A DNA stretch of 19,368 nucleotides from Akkermansiaceae bacterium (GTDB taxonomy: Bacteria; Verrucomicrobiota; Verrucomicrobiia; Verrucomicrobiales; Akkermansiaceae), in assembly GCA_023301545.1 (NCBI GenBank), contig JALZUI010000147.1, forward strand, positions 1 through 19,368, read 5' to 3'. The notes beneath the pieces were generated by a model. It was not told the DNA's origin, searched no databases, and saw nothing but the letters and a program-made list of their open reading frames with translations. Positions 15,270 through 19,368 of this stretch are shown here, piece by piece (position 1 is the first letter of the stretch; the number at the start of each line of letters is the position of its first letter). The position numbers and the translations under genes are program-made.

Positions 15270-15797
15270 ATGAGCATATTAGCAGAATTTACATTACCAG
15301 AATCCGTAGCTTTTCTTTCTAACCCATTTTGGTGGGGATTAGCTGTAGGATTAGTCCTTATTTTCTTCGTGTGGCAGGGTAAAATCTCCGCTATTCGTAA
15401 CCTAAAGAAAGAAAATAAGCGGGTCGAAAAAGAAGTAACCGAACTTCAAACTCACCTAAACACACAGCTCAAAATTAACGCGAGCGGTAACCAAACCCTC
15501 ACTCAAGAGCGCGACGAGCTGAAGGAACAAAACGAAAATCTCCGCGTCAACATCGCGACACTCCAACAAAAGCCTGAAAAAACTGAACTACGTCAGCTCA
15601 ACATTACAGAGGCTGCGGTAAGTAAAATGCGCGAACAAGCTCCAGGCTTCGCTACCGCATGGGAACAAGCTCTCCGCGCTGCTGAAGATGATTACGCCCG
15701 TGCTGAAAATGGCTTTGCGCGACTCTTCAAAAAAGTTTCACGTCGTAGCCCTGATAAATCAGTGCACGCGCTCGAAACTGACGAGTCTAACCACTAA
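15270..15797 (+). CDS. Unrecognised membrane-anchored coiled-coil protein
   Basis: 175 residues. I do not recognise the family. About 18 polar and hydrophobic residues precede one membrane segment (about 19-37, WWGLAVGLVLIFFVW). A basic then strongly heptad-like region (about 40-105, rich in Lys, Glu, Gln and Leu) is probably a cytoplasmic or periplasmic coiled coil. The C-terminal part (about 106-160) has a compact amphipathic stretch, AAVSKMREQAPGFATAWEQA, and a basic patch near KKVSRR. It could be a small scaffold of the envelope or division type, but nothing proves this. It is divergent from the methyltransferase gene and lies 85 bp before recJ, with a strong inverted repeat between them. 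The ATG follows AT-rich DNA with no Shine-Dalgarno sequence. Confidence 0.75.
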   Translation: MSILAEFTLPESVAFLSNPFWWGLAVGLVLIFFVWQGKISAIRNLKKENKRVEKEVTELQTHLNTQLKINASGNQTLTQERDELKEQNENLRVNIATLQQKPEKTELRQLNITEAAVSKMREQAPGFATAWEQALRAAEDDYARAENGFARLFKKVSRRSPDKSVHALETDESNH

Positions 15798-15815
15798 GCT
15801 GTTACATAAGCGTAA

Positions 15816-15845
15816 ATTTAGTGAGACTTACAAACCTCACTAAAT
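15816..15845. terminator. 10-bp inverted repeat between the coiled-coil gene and recJ
   Basis: ATTTAGTGAG (15816-15825) and CTCACTAAAT (15836-15845) form a perfect 10-bp stem with a 10-nt loop, 18 bp after the stop codon. No U-run follows, so it may be a transcription end, an RNA stabiliser or an operator rather than a classical terminator. Confidence 0.4.
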
Positions 15846-15846
15846 A

Positions 15847-15876
15847 GCTTGATGGATCAAGCATCTGATCTAGGCT
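15847..15876 (+). promoter_or_regulatory. Putative recJ promoter with palindrome over the -35 box, predicted leaderless
   Basis: TTGATG (15849-15854), a 16-bp spacer and TAGGCT (15871-15876), ending six bases before the ATG. A near-perfect palindrome, GCTTGAT-GG-ATCAAGC (15847-15862), covers the -35 box and could be an operator. Confidence 0.4.
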
Positions 15877-15882
15877 CGCTAC

Positions 15883-17586
15883 ATGATAGAAGCGGAATGG
15901 TTAGTTAAAGGGAGTGATCAAGTTGATTTCCCCAGCGAACATTCCGCTTTACCTAGAATTGTTCAGCACCTGCTAAAAGCGCGTGGTCTTACTGAGGCGG
16001 AGGAAATTGATGACTTTCTCTCCCCCAAGCTAAAAAATTTATCTGACCCCTTCCTAATTGGGGAAATGGCCGAAGCCGTAGAGCTTATTTTAGATGCGGT
16101 CGACCAGAAAAAGGAAATCACCCTCTTTGGTGATTATGATGTTGATGGCATTACCTCTGTCGCCCTCCTTACCAAAATCCTTCGTGGCTATGGAATAACT
16201 CCTAACACCGTTATTCCGCTCCGAGCAGCGGAGGGGTACGGCCTCACTGAAAACGCCATCAAACGGACTCTCTCGTCCTACCCTTCCACCGAACTTCTCA
16301 TCTCAATGGATTGCGGCACCTCGTCCGTCAGTGAAGTAGCCACTCTACGAAAAGCAGGAGTTGAGGTCATCATCCTTGACCACCACGAGCCTAACACAGA
16401 CCAGCGCCCTCCCTGCAATGTTTTGGTCAACCCCAAAGCCTGCTTCACTCCTAATAAATCAGGAGACTTTTCCTACCTTTGCGCCGCCGGCGTCGTCTTC
16501 AAGACCTGCCACGCCCTCCTCAAAACTCGTATGATCGAGGGCCTTGAACTCAAGGATTTGCTCGACCTCGTGGCGATCGCGACCGTTGCCGACATTGTTC
16601 CTCTCATAGGAGAAAACCGTATTCTAGTTCGCCACGGCCTCTTAGCCCTTGCTCAAACCTCAAAGCCCGGCCTAATCGCCCTTAAGGAAGTCGCTGGTGT
16701 ACCTCCTCAACCCGAGGCTAGCGATATTGGGTTCCGCATCGCCCCCCGCATTAATGCTGCGGGGAGAATGGACGCTCCGCTAGAGGCCCTAGAAACCATC
16801 TTGACCGATTGCAGCGAGCAAGCCGAATACCTTGTCTCCCGCCTCAATCGTTATAATGTCTCCCGCCAAAATCACGAAAAGGTCATTCAAGAGGAGGTAA
16901 ACGAAATGATTGTAGAGCAAAATCAATCTAGCGATCACTGTATCATCGTCGGCAAGGCTGGCTGGCACCCAGGGGTTGTTGGAATTGTCGCCTCGCGAGT
17001 TATGCGGAAACTCTTTAAACCCTGCTTTGTCATTGCCTTTGACGAAAAAGGCGAAGGAAAAGGAAGCGGAAGAAGCCTTAATGACATCTCTCTCGTAGAA
17101 GCCATCGAAGCAGGGCGTGAGCACCTGATAGCAGGCGGCGGACATGGCGCAGCGGCGGGAATTTCTATTGATATCAAAAAACTAGATGCCTTCCGTGACG
17201 CGGTGAATAAACAGATTGAAGACAACACCACCGCCCAACAACGAGCGCCTAAAGTCTCCATCGATGCCGATGTCGACTTCCAAGAGCTCAGCTTCAAATT
17301 CCTTGATTCCTATGACAAGCTCAAACCCTTTGGCTCCAAAAATCCACAGCCGGTCTTTATGACTAGCGGAGTCAAGCTAGCGCAAGCTCCTAGAGAACTC
17401 AAAAACAACCACCTAAAGCTCGTTCTGACCCAAAAAGGGGAACAACGCGACGCTATCTTTTTCGGCGGAGGCGAACACCCGCTTCCTCCACAGCCTTGGG
17501 ACGTTTGCTACACTGTAGAGCGCAACAATTTCCGGGGTAAGGTATCTCTCCAAATCACGATTAAGCAAATCCGCGCTGCTAAATAA
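15883..17586 (+). CDS. recJ: Single-stranded-DNA-specific exonuclease RecJ
   Basis: 567 residues, normal for RecJ. It degrades single-stranded DNA 5' to 3' in RecF-pathway recombination, mismatch repair and base excision repair. The DHH domain shows FGDYDVDGITS (82-92, metal ligands D84, D86), MDCGT (142-146, D143) and LDHHEPN (165-171; the DHH motif itself is 166-168). ATVADIVPL (233-241) follows, and GRMDAP (294-299) marks the linker region. The DHHA1 domain carries GGGHGAAAG (418-426), and a C-terminal OB-like domain covers roughly 455-567. All key residues are present. The start ATG is six bases after a putative -10 box. Its 3' end overlaps the 3' end of the convergent DUF2071 gene by 8 bp. 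Confidence 0.95.
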   Translation: MIEAEWLVKGSDQVDFPSEHSALPRIVQHLLKARGLTEAEEIDDFLSPKLKNLSDPFLIGEMAEAVELILDAVDQKKEITLFGDYDVDGITSVALLTKILRGYGITPNTVIPLRAAEGYGLTENAIKRTLSSYPSTELLISMDCGTSSVSEVATLRKAGVEVIILDHHEPNTDQRPPCNVLVNPKACFTPNKSGDFSYLCAAGVVFKTCHALLKTRMIEGLELKDLLDLVAIATVADIVPLIGENRILVRHGLLALAQTSKPGLIALKEVAGVPPQPEASDIGFRIAPRINAAGRMDAPLEALETILTDCSEQAEYLVSRLNRYNVSRQNHEKVIQEEVNEMIVEQNQSSDHCIIVGKAGWHPGVVGIVASRVMRKLFKPCFVIAFDEKGEGKGSGRSLNDISLVEAIEAGREHLIAGGGHGAAAGISIDIKKLDAFRDAVNKQIEDNTTAQQRAPKVSIDADVDFQELSFKFLDSYDKLKPFGSKNPQPVFMTSGVKLAQAPRELKNNHLKLVLTQKGEQRDAIFFGGGEHPLPPQPWDVCYTVERNNFRGKVSLQITIKQIRAAK

Positions 17587-18304
17587 GCTTTTCCAAGGGG
17601 TAAACCACCACCTCAATCGATTTCGCAAAAAGTGGTTTTTGCATCGCACCGAGGGTAAAGCCATCCAGCATTGTGTTTTCCGTGAGTGTACACTCCGCCT
17701 CATATAACGGCCATTGAGGGTGTTGAATTTCTCCCCGATAAATGCGCCCAGCTTGATCGCTGGCGTATAGACAGTACCGCTCCGTTGCCCATTGCGCAAA
17801 ACTGCCTGGCGCGGCAGTGTATTTTCGCGTAGGTTTATACGTTGCGTTAAATTTTTCGGCCTCCGAGATAACCGAGGTATAGTGTACCGAATCGCCCTTA
17901 ACGCAGTAATCAATCTCTGCCTTACGATATGGGAGGTGAAAGAAGCTCCTCGCCACCCAAACCCCGAGCGCCTTTGTAATATCAAGTGAAAAGAACCACA
18001 CCCCAGGCTTTCCGTCCCGTGTAACATAAGTACGAACATTGAATTCAGGAAAATTCGAAACCCCAGGGATTGAAGGCGCGCCCCTAGGTGATACCCCTCG
18101 CATACCAAAAGGCACTAACGCGATGTAGGCTTCTCCTTCAAAGAGGTCGATCTCTAGCCCTTCAGGAATGCGGGCTCGCAACTCGCTAGCGTCAACGACC
18201 CAATGAAGAAAGAGAAGGTCATGCCAAGACTGCTTCATAATCCAAGGCTTAGTAGGGAGTGGCCAAGGGCGATGATCAGTTTGGGTAAAAGCGGGGTGAG
18301 CCAT
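17579..18304 (-). CDS. DUF2071 (YqjF-like) protein
   Basis: 241 residues matching the DUF2071 / YqjF pattern. It begins with MKQSWHDLLFLHWVVDASELRARIP, in which the W....L.FLHW.V and the R/P positions are characteristic, and continues with YIALVPFGMRGV, VRTYVTRDGKPGVWFFSLD and PYRKAEI. The fold is related to acetoacetate decarboxylase; the biochemical role of this family is unknown. No signal peptide or membrane segment is seen, so it is probably cytoplasmic. It is monocistronic, and its last codons lie under the end of recJ on the other strand. A TTGCAA-16-TAAGTT pair ends five bases before the ATG. There is a 22-residue N-terminal extension before the conserved part. Confidence 0.85.
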   Translation of the reverse strand: MAHPAFTQTDHRPWPLPTKPWIMKQSWHDLLFLHWVVDASELRARIPEGLEIDLFEGEAYIALVPFGMRGVSPRGAPSIPGVSNFPEFNVRTYVTRDGKPGVWFFSLDITKALGVWVARSFFHLPYRKAEIDYCVKGDSVHYTSVISEAEKFNATYKPTRKYTAAPGSFAQWATERYCLYASDQAGRIYRGEIQHPQWPLYEAECTLTENTMLDGFTLGAMQKPLFAKSIEVVVYPLEKLI

Positions 18305-18309
18305 TCTCG

Positions 18310-18337
18310 AACTTAGCCCCCATCGCCCTCATTGCAA
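18310..18337 (-). promoter_or_regulatory. Putative promoter of the DUF2071 gene, predicted leaderless
   Basis: On the minus strand TTGCAA (18337-18332), a 16-bp spacer and TAAGTT (18315-18310), ending five bases before the ATG. Confidence 0.4.
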
Positions 18338-18406
18338 CTACGGATTAGCTAGATGAATCTCCAAACAAGCCTGTCTAAAATTCTTATCGAAAACTCTCGT
18401 AATTTT

Positions 18407-18437
18407 CGCCAATTACATTAACTAAACATAATTGGCG
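18407..18437. promoter_or_regulatory. 9-bp inverted repeat, candidate operator of the CxxC-protein locus
   Basis: CGCCAATTA (18407-18415) and TAATTGGCG (18429-18437) are perfect inverted repeats 13 bp apart. They flank a possible -10 box, CATAAT (18427-18432), and lie 13 bp before the preferred ATG. The layout fits a dimeric regulator site, for example of a metal-sensing repressor, but the regulator is unknown. Confidence 0.45.
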
Positions 18438-18449
18438 CAAGCCTTTCTC

Positions 18450-18836
18450 ATGCGATCATTAGGATACATCCTCGTTACAGTAGCTCTAGTCCAACTTTCT
18501 GGGCTAGACCTTGTCGTGGCACAACTAGGAGCCTGGGGAGAGATGATTCATGACCGTAAGGGTTCAGGGATTGTAGAAGCCGTAACGAGCACAATTTCTG
18601 GCGCCGCTCCTTGTGAGAAGTGTCTCTCGATCGCAAAGGAGAAACAAAAGCGAAACCAAGACCCTAGACCTGTCAGAGAATCACTCGATAAGCTCAAACT
18701 CCCACTTCCTAAAAGGGAGCAACTCGCTCAGGCGAACGAGCAACCATACAAACAGCCTGATTTCATTTTCCTCTCCCACCTTTGGCGAGATATTTGTTTA
18801 GATTTAGAGTCTCCTCCTCCACAGTTAGTTGGGTAA
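18450..18836 (+). CDS. Small membrane protein with CxxC motif, possible metal-related
   Basis: 128 residues from the ATG at 18450; a TTG at 18432 in the same frame would add six residues, but it falls inside an inverted repeat (18407-18437) that looks regulatory, so I prefer the ATG. It has a hydrophobic N-terminal segment (about 4-25, GYILVTVALVQLSGLDLVVAQ) that could be a signal anchor, then AWGEMIHDR, and a cysteine pair in APCEKCLSI. The rest is Lys/Pro/Gln-rich with no clear fold. From memory it resembles small verrucomicrobial and bacteroidetal proteins with a PCxxC motif that sit beside metal-transport genes, but I cannot verify this. The next gene, His/Met-rich and exported, supports a metal role. 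Function not established. Confidence 0.7.
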   Translation: MRSLGYILVTVALVQLSGLDLVVAQLGAWGEMIHDRKGSGIVEAVTSTISGAAPCEKCLSIAKEKQKRNQDPRPVRESLDKLKLPLPKREQLAQANEQPYKQPDFIFLSHLWRDICLDLESPPPQLVG

Positions 18837-18841
18837 TACAC

Positions 18842-18995
18842 CCCCGTTTTTTTCGGGGAAAAATGATGACGCCTGCCCTGTGAGCACAGGGCTAGTCACC
18901 TTTTAACACTACGAAAAGTCCATCGACTTTTTTCTACACGTGCGCCCACAGGCGCTCGATTCCTCTCTCCTTGCCTGAGTGAGGACACTGCTCAC
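18842..18995 (+). other. Hairpin-rich intergenic leader before the His/Met-rich gene
   Basis: The 182-bp gap holds five successive perfect stems. They are CCCCG/CGGGG with a T7 loop (18842-18858), GCCCTGT/ACAGGGC with loop GAGC (18875-18892), AAAAGTC/GACTTTT with loop CATC and extra Ts (18914-18933), GCGCC/GGCGC with loop CACA (18942-18955), and GTGAG/CTCAC (18979-18995). TGAC (18867-18870) and GTCA (18895-18898) can extend the second. The third resembles a terminator or attenuator. It matches no riboswitch class that I recognise. Confidence 0.45.
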
Positions 18996-19018
18996 GTAAC
19001 ATATTACCTAACTTATTA

Positions 19019-19368
19019 ATGAAACAAAATCTAATTACCACGACCCTTCTAGCCTCTATAATCCCTGCCCTTGCAGGAACTGAGAGTAACATATCAGAGC
19101 ATCCGCTCTCAACCCTCGATTCACAGGCGGATCATTCACAGCATTCTAATCACGATCACGGCAGTATTCCCGTAGGCCTTATGGATGTCCATATCCATGA
19201 CAAAGGTGATTTCATGCTCTCCTACCGTTACATGTTTATGGACATGCAGGACAACTTCAACGGCTCTAACCGTCAATCTGATCGATCCGTGCGCGACGAC
19301 TTCATGGTCTCACCAACAGAGATGCAAATGGAGATGCACATGATCGGTGCGATGTATGGAGTTACCGA
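19019..19368 (+). CDS. His/Met-rich exported protein, putative metal-linked outer membrane 'transporter' family (5' part)
   Basis: The gene runs off the right edge; 116 codons are visible. A signal peptide (about 1-20, MKQNLITTTLLASIIPALAG) is followed by a His-rich stretch (about 39-49, DHSQHSNHDHG). Then comes PVGLMDVHIHDKGDFMLSYR, with many Met and His residues, including YMFMDMQD and EMQMEMHMIGAM. The pattern 'PVGLM..H.H..G..M.SYRY..M.M...' followed by 'DFMV.PT.M.M.MHM.GAMY' matches, from memory, a family of predicted outer membrane beta-barrel proteins often annotated simply as 'transporter' and found near copper-handling genes. Met and His clusters suit Cu(I)/Cu(II) binding. Metal specificity is an inference. 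It starts 182 bp after the CxxC protein gene, behind a hairpin-rich leader. Confidence 0.75.
   Translation, partial: MKQNLITTTLLASIIPALAGTESNISEHPLSTLDSQADHSQHSNHDHGSIPVGLMDVHIHDKGDFMLSYRYMFMDMQDNFNGSNRQSDRSVRDDFMVSPTEMQMEMHMIGAMYGVT

Noticed and set aside
3164..16580. Three copies of GCGATCGC (3164-3171, 6522-6529, 16573-16580)
   Set aside because: More than the 0.3 expected by chance in equal base composition, but all are inside coding sequence, and GCGATC is frequent in this codon use; too few to claim an HIP1-like repeat.
17413..18108. 231-codon frame on the same strand as the DUF2071 gene, offset by one base
   Set aside because: Shadow of the DUF2071 and recJ coding sequences; it has no recognisable motif and odd composition.
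18353..18421. 22-residue reading frame (MNLQTSLSKILIENS...) before the CxxC gene
   Set aside because: Short, no ribosome binding site, no known leader peptide features; it may be chance in an AT-rich gap.
18432..18449. TTG start six codons before the ATG of the CxxC protein
   Set aside because: It lies inside the right arm of the inverted repeat and adds only six weakly hydrophobic residues; the ATG at 18450 gives a normal signal-anchor start.
18842..18858. CCCCG-T7-CGGGG as a classical intrinsic terminator
   Set aside because: The T-run is in the loop, and A residues follow the stem, so it lacks the required U-tail on the + strand.

Overview
The window looks like chromosomal DNA of a Gram-negative bacterium, most likely a Verrucomicrobiota member. 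This placement is an inference. It rests on a secreted protein with a PEP-CTERM sorting signal, a secreted arylsulfatase-type protein, Bat (Batl) genes fused into long multidomain proteins, an MCE lipid-transport pair, and the near absence of Shine-Dalgarno sequences before start codons. No rRNA, tRNA, CRISPR array, insertion sequence or phage gene was seen. Gene density is high and no gap between genes exceeds about 180 bp.

Left part (1-7549, all + strand). The window opens inside a BatA-like von Willebrand A (VWA) protein. It is followed by a BatB-BatC fusion (VWA plus TPR plus acidic tail) and a BatD-BatE fusion (BatD plus TPR plus SH3-like domain). The last two are joined by a TAATG stop/start overlap, so this is the 3' part of a Bat operon with membrane-anchored periplasmic modules. 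Next come an MlaF-type ABC ATPase and an MlaD-type MCE protein, parts of an envelope lipid transporter, but without the MlaE permease. A TlyA-type rRNA methyltransferase follows seven bases after mlaD.

Middle (7622-15124). Homoserine dehydrogenase (+) converges on a secreted sulfatase (-). Divergent from the sulfatase is a glutamyl-tRNA synthetase lacking the zinc-binding insertion, coupled by TAATG to shikimate dehydrogenase. Then, on the minus strand, come a PEP-CTERM protein, type III pantothenate kinase (coaX) and an RlmI-like methyltransferase without a PUA domain. The last two probably form an operon.

Right part (15270-19368). An unrecognised membrane-anchored coiled-coil protein precedes recJ. 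recJ overlaps the end of a convergent DUF2071 protein by 8 bp. The right end carries a small membrane protein with a CxxC motif, preceded by a 9-bp inverted repeat. After a hairpin-rich leader comes the start of a His/Met-rich exported protein, cut by the window edge. This last pair looks like the start of a metal (possibly copper) related locus and is the best candidate here for an incompletely described system.

The most notable signal outside genes is a recurrent TTGCAA-like box about 33-46 bp before several start codons. Where a -10 box (often TAGNNT) can be placed, it ends only 4-6 bp before the start codon in four cases, which suggests leaderless mRNAs.
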